In this document: piece after piece, positions 21,731 to 33,722 of the stretch
Numbering within the stretch: the stretch's first letter is position 1
Layout of the letters: each line of letters starts with the position of its first letter
From: Calvatia gigantea
Lineage: Eukaryota; Basidiomycota; Agaricomycetes; Agaricales; Lycoperdaceae
Length of the DNA: 64,000 nt
Assembly (NCBI GenBank): GCA_025093985.1
Contig: JACAAK010000006.1
Location: 1,674,001-1,738,000 of the forward strand
Reading direction: 5' to 3'
The notes under the pieces: generated by a model
Databases searched by the model: none
What the model saw: the letters and a program-made list of their open reading frames with translations, nothing else
What the model was told of the DNA's origin: nothing
Position numbers and translations under genes: made by a program

Positions 21731-23853
21731 TCAGGTACATGTGATATTAGATCCTTGCAACATCCTGTGAGTCTCTGGGAAATGCCAGAAAGCGAGAGCG
21801 ATGAAGACATAAACCGCTAAAAGGAAAATTAATTCATGCACAACATCCAGAGGGATAGAGGGCAACTGACAGACCAACGCCAAACCAGACATCCAGTGTG
21901 ACTTGCCGTCTTCGACGGAAAACTTGACAAGCAGCACCGAGAAAAATAACACCTACTCACAGCCATCGGATCAGCAACCCCATCAACCCAACAGGAGACG
22001 ACGACAACGACGCGGAACGTACCAGTGTCTCAAGAGGATCAAACAATAACGTCAGTGGCTTTCCCAACCCCCAAGCAACCAAAACCAAAACCGGAATCAC
22101 AAACAACGCAATCTGAATACAACTCCCAACTGCAACACTCATCGCCAAATCGAACTTGCCCTTACTAGCTACGATGACAGCGGTAACATGTTCTGCGGCA
22201 TTGCTGATAACGGGGATAATGATCAAGGTAATCCATTCTTTCGATACATTTGGGTGTGCTTCGAGAAGCCCGTGCAGCGAGTCGACCAAACTTTCGGCAG
22301 TGAGGTAGGCTAATCCGGTCGCTGCTAGAACTAATCCGAGAGCGGACCAAGTGTTCAGTTTGATAGTATGGAAGTCATCCGAGCCAGAATCACTTGAGGA
22401 GACGGATGTAGTCGTCGAGGGGAGGGACTTGGTATCCGATAATCTGCGAATGGTAGCTGACTCGATTGAGTATGCCGATGAACGCGTAGAGATCGACGAG
22501 CAAGTGTCGACTTCCAAGAAGAGATGATTGTGCGAATAGAACTGGAAGTAGAGCTAGACGTCGGATGTAAGTTTGTAACCACCGAAACTTCGAAAATGGG
22601 ATGACGTACGTAGGCGAAGTATCTGTTCATACCATTAACCTCCACTTTTTTTGAGATAAACAACGACAAACTTACATGACAATCAAGATAATTGAACCGC
22701 CGCGACTCAACTCTAACAAGATAGGTAGTTCACGGCCAGGCTCGATTCGATTCTCAAGATATTGGTGCTGGAAGCAAGTAATTAGATGATGACGAGGACA
22801 TTTTATGACTTTGGCTTACGAAACCAAAAGGCACGATAAGGGAGATGACGGAAACTATCAACAACGAAGAGTTAAGCTGAGCGACCATAGGCTGAAACTC
22901 TTGCTGATGGAAACGAAATCCGCCGACTAAAAAACACAATTAGACGGTTACCATGGACGTAAGCTCAGATAGGACATACCGATAAAGGCCATGCCTAATA
23001 CGAGGAGCAAGTTACTCAACAAACCACCGAGGAGAGTGCTCTGTACAAGCTCAAGTTCGCACTGTAACACATTAGGTTAGACGCTTCCCCTTTGATAAAG
23101 TATAACCTGGTTACCCACCTCCTTCAAGGCAATACCCGCGATGATCATTTCGACAATGTTACCCAGAGTAGCGTTCAATAAACCACCGACACTAGCGCTA
23201 GTCTTCAACGCTATTTGCTCTGTTCCGAAACCAAGAAGTGCCGCGAGTGGTACGAGTCCAAGGGACGAAAAGACGAATATAAGCGTTGCGCTTTGGTGTG
23301 TGAAGTGTAGAGCCCACGAGACGGGGATAAACAACAACAGCACGTTCAAAGGCGAGTACTTCATTATAGCTTTGAATGACTGCATATACGTAGGGCTAGG
23401 ACCGAGTGGCTTGGTCGGCGTAAACAAGGTGCGCAGCTTCCTCGCCCTGCGCCCGGTAAATTTGCGCCCAAAGAAACCTGCGTATGGTTTGCGATCACGT
23501 TGGCGGGTGAAACCTGCGCCTTGTTCAATATCAGGAACTAGTCCACCGAGTTCTTTGGTATCGGTTTCGGAAGGACCCTCTGTCAAAGTCTCTTGACGAT
23601 CGACAATTTGTATGTTGGTAGCACTAGCTGGGGCAACTTTAACGTGGCCCACTTTGGCAATATCCACATTATTATATACACCATCCTGCTTGACAGCAGG
23701 GAGAGAAGCTGAAGAACCACTAGACGAATCCCAATGTTCTACTTGAGCCTGCCTACTTGAATTTGAGCCACTACTAGGTGGTTCGTCGTCGTCCTCAGGC
23801 GAGAAGCGGCGTTGGCTGGGGCAAGGCATGGGCGTGATAGGTGGCGACAGCAT
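21731..23853 (-). CDS. Vacuolar Ca2+/H+ exchanger, Vcx1/CAX family
   Basis: A long hydrophilic N-terminus (about 165 residues from 23853) precedes the first helices (SPLNVLLLFIPVSWALHF). The first ion-binding repeat reads GGLLNATLGNIVEMIIAG and the second NAAEHVTAVIVASKGK with SVAVGSCIQIALFV, the paired G-N-A-x-E/N-A-A-E-H signatures of cation/proton exchangers. An acidic, Ser-rich loop near the middle (SSSDSGSDDFH) is usual for fungal members. The family pumps Ca2+ into the vacuole using the proton gradient and works opposite calcineurin, whose catalytic subunit lies at 60-62 kb. Exons are separated by introns near 23080, 22950, 22770 and 22640. The last join near 21880-21840 is ambiguous: the tail YVFIALAFWHFPET is clear, but the exact splice, or an indel, is not. 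Confidence 0.86.
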
Positions 23854-25460
23854 CGTGAGGAACAGCGAAGGATTCTCCCATTCAAGTGTTGATAAACCGA
23901 GGATACCGATGTGTGAAAAGAATTACAAGGAGAGTAAGCAGTGGCGCAGAGGGGCAGGGAAGAAAGGAGAAGCTGTGCGGCCAAGCCGGAGGCTTAAATA
24001 TCCGTCGAAGCCAAGGGTGCCTAATTGCTTGGCACGCAACCCTATGGGTCACGTTACCGTAGGTCCGCATCACGTTACTCCATACTGATTAGTAATCAAT
24101 ATGGACGGAGTTACACCGCCTCCCTGTGTGCCCGCCAAGTCGCGAAGCAAGGTTTGATATCCCCACAAAGTTCCGTGGTCTAGTTTCTGTGATTTCGACG
24201 GAACTGTATTATTCCATGGTGGTGGGGTCCTGTAGTCAGTCGTCCATCGATATCTGTTAAATTTAGGACAAAGTCAACCTCATTGATCCTTATGAAAAAC
24301 TCGTGCCGAATGGATCCCGTCCAAGAAACTTGGCATCTTGTCAATCAGATTTCGTACAATTCTCAGCCTGAGTGAAGAAAAAAGTGTATTAATTGGACAA
24401 CCTAATCTCAAGGATCGGAGGCTGGGTCCAGAAATGGGCCTACGCATTTGTTTCTTGGAAACAATATACCATTGGAACGGGAACTAGTCTGGGTACCAAA
24501 CTCGGAAAAGGATAATTTCCTTATCTTTGGGGCTTTGTTGGTACCGTGTCATCATTTGTTTCTTCAGCCAAGAAGCATGAGCCAATGTGGGTGTGAAGAA
24601 GTGAGCCACGGGACCCCTTACTGTCAGAAATTCCAACCTTGAAGCTCTAGGCCGTGTTGCCGTCACCGTTTGGGTCTCTTTAACTTCGTGATTAGGACCA
24701 CGCCTTTGGGCTCTCCGTCCTTCCCAATGGGACTTTCATCCTCGACCTTTTGCCTTTAAAACGAACATCCCGCCGCGCTTGGCAAGGGGAGCAGAACCGA
24801 CCGTGGGTTCGGAAATATGGGAATGTTCCTAAGCACAGGTGTTCTACCCCATCGCCTCATTGTCCGTCTAGAGCAAATTGACTCTATATTCGCTGCCGCA
24901 CAGCGTTGAAACCACATTCTTCCGACCTCTACGCTCAGAGCGGTTCCGAGTCTAAAAATAGAAGGTCGCCTGGCCTCCGCACGGCAACAACAGCCCAGTC
25001 CTGTGTCGAGTGAACAAATGAAGATTCTGGGCATAGTCACCTCCTCATGCCAGTGATCAGGACGAACACCTTTGGGGAATGCTAGGGTTAGGCGCAAAAA
25101 TGGCATCGTACCCAAACCTGGATGTAGTAAGCACCCATCTGGCACTTAGGGAGATTACAGGAGGTGCCGAGACGAAAATCAGAACTAAAAAAAATTCATG
25201 TGTGACATCATTTTTAGGGGGCGGCTGTGTATGATGAGATCTAGGATTTGTAATACTAAGTAACTCCCAATGGTGTTCTTCTTTCTTTTAATCCTGAGTC
25301 TATGTTCTCCTATTTTATGTATTATGTCTTGTATTTCCTTTGGCTTTATTTGTTGTTCCCCCCCTTTTCTCTCTATTGATATATATAGTGCTGTTTTTCC
25401 AATATATCATGTAGGCCACAATATTGCTTTTGTTACTGCTCCCAAGCCCCTCCCCCCCCT
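23854..25460. other. Divergent intergenic region with a dispersed repeat
   Basis: Promoter region for the exchanger (minus) and the AT-rich F-box gene (plus). It contains the repeat copy at 24887-25190. From about 25180 the base composition turns conspicuously AT/pyrimidine-rich. Confidence 0.4.
24887..25190 (-). repeat. Dispersed ~300-bp repeat, copy 1
   Basis: The reverse complement is closely similar to 37500-37792 over its whole length. The shared core runs from TGATTTTCGTC through CCCCAAAGGTG, CCCAGAATCTTCATTT and TGCCGTGCGGAGGCCAGGCG to GGCAGCGAATA. It carries an open frame without stops on this strand, but nothing in it looks like a known protein. Confidence 0.85.
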
Positions 25461-26815
25461 TTGGTTTCTCAGGGTAAAATGACCTCAGCTATACACATAC
25501 CCCTCTACCATTACTTTCTACCTCAAGAACTACTCAATGAAATTATCTACAACTACAAGGATAATCAACAGCTTCTAGTCAATCTAATCCTAACATCAAG
25601 AAGATGTAAACTAGAAGCACAAAAGTTACTATATCAACGGATGGCATTTGGTCACAAACCAGGCTTCATAATGTGGCGTGGTTATAAATCATATGCTAAA
25701 AAAGACAGCAACCAAGAGGATTACTTTGGTTGGATCTCAGACTGGCAAAAACTGCCAAACTTTCTGACCACCATTGTATCCAATTTTCCAATGGCTATAC
25801 ATATCCAAGAACTTTCTTGTGAACCAAGCTACTGCAATAAAGTGTGGATTATTTTCCACTATGCCCTTCAACAAATGGTCAATCTGAAGTGCCTAAGGGT
25901 TGCAGTAACAATTGGTGCAAGACTCCATGTGGAAGATTTACTTGTTGCTCTCCCATTTCAATTGGAACAGTTTTGTTGGCTTGATAGGCGATATGGTGAT
26001 GCAACCAAAGATATTCCTATCTATCTTTCCTTCATCTCATCTCAGTATCACCTTCAATATCTGCACTTTTCCCTATCAAACCATATTATCAAAGGCCCTA
26101 ACCTCCACAACTACCTATTTAAATGCCCTACTCTCAAAACCTATATTGGAGACCCCATTACAGCCCACTATATGATTCCACACCTTTCACCAGATCAGCT
26201 TACTATACTTGGTTATGTTCCATGGTCTTTGGAGGACATTACTCAAAGATCCTTGAACCCAATGTCTTCAATCTTTTCAAATTTGCAGACATTGATCTTC
26301 TATAAGATCTTTTTCTGTGATTCTAATTTGGGTAAACTTGTTAAACACTTGAAGTCTTTGGAAGTCCTTCACATGGTATATGAGGAATTTTCTATATCTC
26401 GTTGCTCTGAGGTATGCATATATATCTACACTTCACTAATATTATTTCTAATTGATGTCAGGATGCAGTAAAAATCTTTAGCCATATCAAGAATCTTACA
26501 CACTTGCACAAGTTTATCTGGACTGCAAATCCAGAGCCAGTATTGGTGCAAACTCTACTTCCACAACAGAGAGGTTTATTAGACCTGGAATTTCAAAAAA
26601 GCAATGTTGAAATGTGGTTTAAAACATTACCCAATTTTGATGTTGCATATTTCTCATTTGGTCCTCAGAGGAACCATTATGCACGGTGGTCAAGAGGACA
26701 GGCAAAACCAAAGCTGGTTTTGTGTAATGACTTTCGACATTCCACACCATTTCACGATATCACTCTAGATCGTCGTCTTATATTTTGTGACCCTAAGACT
26801 TGTAATACAATCTAA
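25461..26815 (+). CDS. F-box/LRR-like protein encoded by an AT-rich gene
   Basis: The N-terminus reads FLPQELLNEIIYNY with SRRCKLEAQKLLYQRM, an F-box of the agaricomycete LPxELxxxII...SRxxxxEAxxLLYR type that would bind Skp1. The rest consists of leucine-rich segments (LHMVYEEF, HLHKFIW). One intron (26413-26461, GTATGC donor, GATGTCAG acceptor) separates the 5' exon from the DAVKIF exon, which ends at 26815; the same intron position exists in the relative at 37942-39126. The start could be 25461 or the Met six codons later (25479). Codon use is strongly A/T-biased compared with every neighbouring gene. It is likely a substrate adaptor of an SCF ubiquitin ligase; the target is unknown. Confidence 0.75.
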
Positions 26816-27950
26816 TATATAATTAATTTCAGTATATTAAACACTAGGTTTTTTTCCACTGGTTAATATTAGCCATTTTAAAAATTCCTCTCAAGTTTGA
26901 TCCCTCACTCTCACGAACTCAACATTGAAAGTACCAATTCCCTAACAATTCTACTCCCACCCCGGACTTTACATTCACCAACTGAGAGTGAATAACATGT
27001 TCCGAATGGTCTTTGAAATAGAGAGAGTTGGAATTTTTTGTACCACTCCATGCCAGAGTCACAGGGTTGTGTGAGGTGGAGAGCACTTCAAGGGGGTTTG
27101 GGAGCAGATTATGCGCGCAGACAGACTAACTTGAACGTACTAATCAGCTTTTGGGTGAAGCGTTCAAAGCAACATGGCCGCTCTTGCTGGAATGTTCCGT
27201 GATCAACATCGACTAAACCGTTTACTTATTTAAAAAGGTACCCCGTTCTTTCGTTACTGGCGGAGGCTCGATTCCAACCGACTTATGGAGCATCATGCAA
27301 GCCTCACCAACCGATCACCATCTGTGATTTTCAGAGTCTAGATAGGCTCCTCAAGCGAGCATGAGAAGCAAACTCGCTAAGATTGGTAGTCATCGCTAGG
27401 CACTTGGTGGATTATGCGCGAAGTGTCGTTCTACAATGACGGCTATCAGCGCGGCGACGAGTTTGATTAGAACGAACTTGCCCTGTATTGACCATTCCAT
27501 AACGTTTTTGTTACCATCTTGCTCTCGTTAAGGAACAGCCACCTGTCAGAGTGCAACAGACAGACGGAAGCGGCTCGGAGCGCGGTATGGGTACCATACA
27601 TGCTTGAGTCGCATGACTGAAGATCTTCTTGTCATCCTCTCCAAATTTCCTTTTCGCGAGATGCAAACTCGCCCCTGACCGGCATAAACGCCAGCAGGAG
27701 CAGACGCCACAGCAACGAAAATTCCTCCGCTGTTCAGGATGCTCAAACCTGCCCCAGCACACTTCCTAATTCTGAATTCCCGAGTTGCGCAGCCGGGCGC
27801 GTCCATGTAGCTGTTGAATGTTCAACCTGTACCGAGTTGCTCCCCGGAAACCCTTCCCCACCTACGCGTGAACATTTAAAAGGTGGACAAGTCGCAACGA
27901 ATGAAATTCACGGTGTTGACTTACCACTAGCTTTTACCTAGTAACCCACG
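26816..27950. other. Intergenic upstream of GDSL gene 1
   Basis: Composition returns to the window norm after about 27000. A TTTAAAA box near 27876 lies about 75 nt upstream of the GDSL start. No gene was seen. Confidence 0.35.
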
Positions 27951-29095
27951 ATGAAGTTCAATGCCCTCACTGCTCTCCTTACCCTTCTCCCGGTCATCAC
28001 CATCGGCAAGACCCACGCCAAACCTCCCGCAGCGAACCAAATCAAAACCTTTGTAACATTCGGCGACAGTACCACCGACACTATCCGGGTCTTCAACGGG
28101 GGTGTCCAATGGCCGGACTACGTCTCTGGCTACACCGGCGTCAAACTCTACCCCTACGCCAAATCCGGCTCGACATGCTCCAACGCAATCACACCTCGCC
28201 CATTCCCTGCTTTAGTCGAATCACAGATCCCGTTGTATATGGATCAGAAAGCGAATGGGAGTGTGGTTGTTGATCCGGAGACGACGCTGTATACTTTGTG
28301 GATGGGGACTAATGATGTTGGTGTTAATTCGATTTTGACGCAGGGGAATGAGGCTACGCTTGTGCAAGTTGCGGAGTGTTTGGTTGGGTGGGTGAAAACG
28401 ATGTATGATAGTGGTGCGAGGTATTTCTTGTTTGAGAACGTGAGTTTTTTTTTGTTATTGATTGCAACGAAAAATGGGTGAGTTTACGAAGTGTATTTGG
28501 CGGATAGTTGTTCCCTCTAGAGAAAGCCCCGATCTACTCGCTCAACTCTTGGTACGGGTATTACTGGCACCTGGAGCGCAATGCGACACAGTTCAACTAC
28601 ATGATCCGGAACCTCGTTGACTCGTTGAACATGATGACGAAAACGATGCTCACAGATCTTGCACCTACAATTCCAGACGCCCACATTGGTCAGTGCGCAT
28701 CCTCCGCTAAGCATCATTGTAAACACTCACGTTGATGATATACAGGTCTCTTCGACATCCACGGTCTCTGGAACGACATCCACGCCAACCCGGGAAACTA
28801 CCTCAACGGCACCGCTCCGTTGAATATCACCGGTGCGGTCAAAGTGTGCATCTACGAAGTTGGCACCGAGAACAACAATTGCACGTATTATGCTGATGGG
28901 AGTGATCGTGATAGTTATCTCTGGTGCGTACCCTGTTGCGATCCATAATGACAAGACTAGATGAGTGAATTGTTCGTGTTGTGTTGTTTTAGGTATGACG
29001 AGTTGCATGCTACCGAGCAGGCTGATCGTCAGATTGCGAAGCAAGTTGCGGATGTTATTCAGGGTAAGGGGAGCCCCTGGATTACTTGGTTGTAA
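27951..29095 (+). CDS. Secreted GDSL/SGNH esterase (CE16-like), paralogue 1
   Basis: Signal peptide MKFNALTALLTLLPVITIG, then block I TFGDSTTDT with the nucleophile Ser40, the oxyanion-type block WMGTNDVGVN, and a C-terminal DELHATEQ giving the Asp and His of the triad. Exons are 27951-28439, 28508-28688, 28746-28923 and 28993-29095, all with GT/AG borders and introns of 57-69 nt; the frame is intact. Several N-glycosylation sequons (NGTAPLN, NNCT) fit secretion. Fungal members of this family deacetylate plant cell-wall oligosaccharides or hydrolyse small esters. The paralogue at 32212 has the same intron positions. Confidence 0.92.
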
Positions 29096-29544
29096 GGTTA
29101 AGAGAAGTTGGGAGTTCTCCTGGAGATGGTGATGATTCAATGTCTGGCGGACTTATTTAAGGGATAGACCTTGCATGATTGCATAGAACAAGTAGTAACC
29201 TAGAGAAGAGGCGGCGCGTTAATATACCAAATCTCATTCGAGTCCAGCGGATACGAGCCCCGAACCTAGCGCGCCAAAGAAAAGCGAGTCCCAGTCAGGC
29301 CCTAGTGAGAAGACAAAAATCGATAGCCACAGATAGCGGTGACATGAATTGAAAATCTCGGAAGAGAGGTACAATCACACTGAAAACACCAACGCATAAT
29401 ATTTCAGGATAAAAAAAAAACACACCAACAAAACATCCATTCATGCATTAAATCCGGGGTACACACACACACGAAGAAAAAAAAAAAACCCCACTCAACA
29501 GTACTTATAACAAACAGACACACCAAATCTCCCCACCTTTCAAT
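29096..29544. other. Convergent intergenic region
   Basis: Shared 3' flank of GDSL 1 (plus) and the VHS-GAT gene (minus), with A-rich tracts and an (AC)n run near 29460. No gene. Confidence 0.4.
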
Positions 29545-31210
29545 CTAAAACAACCCAGCTAAGTCCGCAAATGGGTCTTTACCCTGCCGTTGCTGCTGCT
29601 GTGGTTGTTGCTGAGGCTGGCCAAGTTGCATCGGTGGCGATACATGTCCACCACCAAACATATTCGATGCCGGCGCCGAAGTCCGTCCAGGTCCAGGAGT
29701 TATCGGCAAAGTAATAGCTCCAGGCGGAGTCACACTCTGCGCTGGCTGTTGTTGTTGGAACGGTGGCAATGTCCCGGTACCACCACCCCCAAGCCTTATC
29801 GCTCCAAACCCATTATTCGGATTATACCCCGTTGTCGGGATAGGCGAATGTGTTGGAATGCCCGACGTGTTGCCGAAAGCTTGGTGTTGGGATATACTCG
29901 GAGGTGAAGGTGAAGCGAATAACCCCGCGAGGTCGTTAATGCCTCCTCCTGCAGTGGTACCACCAGTAGCTGTGGATTGTGCATCGTCGAAATCGATCAA
30001 CGAGGATGATTGTTGAGTTGTAGAGTTGTCGGATAGCTCAGAAGGTATGGGGTTCGCAGCGAAAGAGAAGTCGCCTTTCTTGAATGCTTCGTATCGGGAA
30101 AGGACGGTGTTGATCTGGTCGTTGATTTGGAGGAATGTGTCCAGGGATTCGGAGTCGTCCGTTTCTGCGTCGTTGATCCATTTTTGGAGTTTTGGGCGTG
30201 CGGATTTGAGAATCGAGGCGACTTGCTATAAGCGACAATAAAAATACAGAAAAATTTGGCCGTCAAGAAGAGTTGGGGGGAAGGAAGAGAAGAGTACTGA
30301 CATCGTAAGCATCTCCTGAAACAAACTGTTCTCCTCGTTCTGCATCCACATTGTCCAGCATCTCGTTCAGCAAGATGACCTTTTGTTCGAGTTTGTTGAG
30401 ATCGTTGAGGGCCTGCGCGCGATAGTCTGGTTTAGCTTCGGGGTTAGCACCGGCGAGGGCTTTCATGAGCTCTTGTGCTGCGGCCAGATCTCGAGGGGTG
30501 CCGCGTCGAATGAGTTCTTGAAGTTTAGCGGATTGAGCCTCCCGGTCCTCCTCTTCGAGCTCTTCCGCTGATTTGATATTCTATACCGAAACCAAGAGGC
30601 ATCAGTCAAGGAAATCCGGGGAGAAATTTGTGCAACATATGAGGAGGTTGGTAATAACTCACTGAAGCATTAGCCAACGAAGGCTGTCTTCCACCGTACT
30701 CTCTAAACCTATACCCTTTGAAAGTTAACAGCCGATGCATATCTCTAATATTCCCAAGATCATCTCTCCACCTAGAATCGGTGCAAATGCCCTCCTTCCA
30801 ACCATGTATCAAATCCAGTATTCGGGTCATGACTGGGTTAGGAAATGGAGGTGGACGTTCTGGGAACCTGCGAACGAGTTCATTGAGGAACTCTTTGGTT
30901 GATATCTGGAGGTGGAATGGGTATCCGCAGGATTGGACGAGGGTGTCGAGGAGAGAGAGTGCGAGGAGGGCGACGTGCGGGTTGCGGTGATTAGCAAGTC
31001 GGGCTATTAACATTGCCGCCTCCCGAGGACTTGAAAATTTTGGGATTTAGTTCTCCTGAGTTGGAAAGGTTGGTCGAAAGGGGGTGCTTACTTGTTTGCC
31101 TTCTTTTTGTTGACATATTCGGCGACCTCGATGTGGAGGGCGTAGTTGGGTTCGTGTAGCGATGGTTCACATGCGCGTGTTATGAGAACCTCCAGGGCGG
31201 ACGTTCTCAT
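29545..31210 (-). CDS. VHS-GAT domain trafficking adaptor (GGA/Tom1-like)
   Basis: From 31210 (MRTSALEVLITRAC) the protein has a VHS domain (EPNYALHIEVAEYVNKKKAN, LALSLLDTLVQSCGYPFHLQI, STKEFLNELVRRFPERPP), then a helical GAT domain (AAQELMKALAG, LNDLNKLEQKVILLNEMLDN, QINDQINTVLSRYEAFKKG), and a disordered Gly/Pro/Gln-rich tail ending DPFADLAGLF. Introns fall near 31085-31020, 30660-30580, 30300-30230 and 30000. Such proteins bind Arf and ubiquitin and sort cargo between Golgi and endosome. No gamma-adaptin ear follows the tail, so it resembles the shorter VHS-GAT proteins more than full-length yeast Gga. The Met at 31210 is placed just where VHS domains usually begin. Confidence 0.88.
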
Positions 31211-32211
31211 CCAACTTGTACCTGCTGCAAGCATTATGGAGTGCTCGTGGGTGGAAAAGTTGACGAGATCAATGTCAAACGAGCAGTCGTGGCACAAAGT
31301 TGAGTGATTTGCCTTTTACGGTAATCGCCCACCACATCGACATTTGACTTCGGCAACTGCAGGACACACAGAATAAAGCTGGAATCCCAGGACATATCAC
31401 CGCACTCATCACACCAGGCCAGTGCTTGAGGCCCAAAATTCGCCAAGGTGAAACAAGGCTCCCCCTCTCTCCTTCACTGCGGGTTAATTTCATTCCAAGG
31501 TCGGACACAATACTTAATGTGACAAGCTCGTGGTTAAGCAGTCCAGAAATTCAGACAACAGGGTAGCCAAAAAATTCCGCCCACATGGAAATTTGTCCAA
31601 GGCACCACCCCTCCACAGAGTCCACACCCATGATCACCGGGTTCAATGTACCCAAACGAGCATGGGAAGAAAGCAACCATTATTTCGAAATTTGGAAAAA
31701 AGGCCGTTCTGTAGCCGCTTACTAAAAAGATCCACCATTTCCACAGTTTACTCCCTCGATGGGTTTCTTTCGGGAGTTCTTACTTTCATCCTTGGTGAAT
31801 GTGTCCAATTCCTTTCATGTCGGAACATTGAGGGTCAGGTCATCGAAACGGCCACGCGAGCGCAAGTAGAGTTCGAGATATTTTGGAATGTGGCCTGGCC
31901 GTCGCCCCTGGTGCGGGAGAATCTTCGGCTCTTTCTCTCCACATCTCTTTCTTTGGACTTCGCTACCGCATGACCACAGGTACACAGGGCAGCTGGGGTA
32001 AATGCAGGTCAGAATTTGATTTGCCCAACAATACGGTCATACTACGGCTCTGCAAAAATAAAATATCCGAGCCGAAAAGTCGCTCAGAAGTCAAATATTT
32101 GATCATGACCGAACCTTTATAAAAAGGTCGGGGATGAGAATCTGGAGTCCCACAAAGCTCGCGCTAAAGACTCACCCAAGAGGTATACCGCGTTGCGTCC
32201 CCTGCCCAGCC
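31211..32211. other. Divergent promoter region, VHS-GAT gene and GDSL gene 2
   Basis: About 1 kb between two divergent starts. ORFs on both strands lack features. A TATA box for the plus-strand gene is given separately. Confidence 0.4.
32118..32125 (+). promoter_or_regulatory. TATA box of GDSL gene 2
   Basis: TATAAAAA lies about 87 nt upstream of the chosen ATG at 32212, a distance usual for TATA-containing fungal promoters, and supports that start over the upstream in-frame Met at 32134. Confidence 0.6.
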
Positions 32212-33380
32212 ATGAAGTTCTGGGCTCTATCTGCTCTTCTCTCTCTCCTTCCTGCTGTAGCCCTCAGCAAACCCAAAGACAGGCCTTCCCACAAAGACAG
32301 GCCTTTCCACAAAGGCCAAATCAAGTCCCTCGTCACCTTCGGCGATAGTTACACCGACACCGTGATCATCAGCAATGGCGGCACCCAATGGCCTACATAC
32401 GCTGCCGGTTACGCTGGCATCAAAAACTTCCCTTTTGCCCGAGCCGGTGCGACTTGTTCCAACGATCTCACTTTCCGTCCGTTCCCCCCGTTGTTTGAAT
32501 CTCAGATTCCGACGTTCCTGGAGGAGGAAGAGAACGGGACTATTAAAGTTGATAGGAAAAGCACGTTGTATACTCTCTGGATCGGGACGAACGATATTGG
32601 TGTTAGTTCGTTGTTGACGGGGGATAATTCCGCTTCGCTTGTGGATGTAACTGAGTGTATGGTTAATTGGGTTAGGGTTATGTATAAGAATGGGGCGAGG
32701 AATTTCTTGTTCCAGAATGTGAGTCGAGCTCTCCCTTCATCATAATCGCGAGTTTGTGGAGCTTACGAAGGTGAACGATAGATGATCCCTTTGGAGACGG
32801 TTCCATTGTACGCGCCCAATTCCTGGCCGAATAGGTATTGGCATCTCCAGCGCAACACGACCGAATGGAGCATCATAATTCGCGAAAGTGTTCTTTCCGG
32901 CAATGCGTTGACCAAACTCATGCTTCAAGATCTTGCACCTCAGCTTCACGGTGCACACATCGGTCAGTACGCGCTTCTTTGCACACAGATGCGATGCCAA
33001 ACTTACGTTGGTCTTTTTAAACAACAGGTATATTCGACTCGTACGGTCTCTTCGCTGACATGTTCGCCCACCCTGCGAACTACTTGAACGGTACCGCTCC
33101 GTTCAATGTCACCGGTGCAATCGACACCTGCGTCTTCCAAGTGGGCGAGTCTAATGACAGAGTGTGCTCGTTGGTCAACGGGACTGATCGTGATAGCTAT
33201 CTCTGGTACGTATGACAACCCTTTTTTCAGGCGTTGGGAGTCAGAGGCTGAAGGTTTCGGTTTTCTTTGTGTAGGTTCGATGAGTTGCACCCTAGTGAAC
33301 AGGCTGACCGTCACGTCGCGAGGGAGATTGCGAATATTATTGAGGGGGTGGGAAGTCGTTGGGTGTCTTGGTTGAGCTAG
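32212..33380 (+). CDS. Secreted GDSL/SGNH esterase (CE16-like), paralogue 2
   Basis: Starting at 32212 gives a clean signal peptide (MKFWALSALLSLLPAVALS); the upstream in-frame Met would bury it. Block I is TFGDSYTDT (Ser46), followed by WIGTNDIGVS and DELHPSEQ with the Asp and His. Exons are 32212-32718, 32782-32962, 33028-33205 and 33275-33380; intron positions are the same as in the paralogue at 27951. Just after the signal peptide a short direct repeat encodes KDRPSHKDRPFHK, absent from paralogue 1. N-glycosylation sites are NGTAPFN and NGTDRD. It is likely an extracellular esterase, with the substrate unresolved. Confidence 0.92.
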
Positions 33381-33722
33381 AAGAGTTGGCTTTTGTAGTT
33401 TATCTGGGCGATGGGATACCCGGGGACGGTTCCTTTCTGACGGAAAATACTCCTGTTCGGAATTCCTAGGATCATAAAATATCAGATATGTATTGAGAGT
33501 CGTTGATGGACAATCAAGCTACCTATTTCTCACAAGATCGCGAAGGTTAAGATCATGCAGTGAGAGTGAGACGGGCGTACACGCTCCGGAGTGTTAAACC
33601 GAAGGTTTCTATCCCCCTGGACGGCCGCCGCCGGCGACGCTTAAATGGCAGCAGCTGTAAGCAGAGTCGTCGTGTTTTCAGGCGACCCATATGATTCGAC
33701 GATTCAACACGAGAGTAGTAGG
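33381..33722. other. Convergent intergenic region
   Basis: Short 3' flank between GDSL 2 and the minus-strand conserved gene; nothing recognised. Confidence 0.4.

Noticed and set aside
24756..25145. 129-codon minus-strand ORF shared with 37539-37817
   Set aside because: The frame is not kept between the two copies (indels shift it), so the similarity is at the DNA level, as for a repeat.
31530..32122. Plus-strand ORF of 147 codons between VHS-GAT and GDSL 2
   Set aside because: Lies in a divergent promoter, has no domain, and runs up to the TATA box of the GDSL gene.
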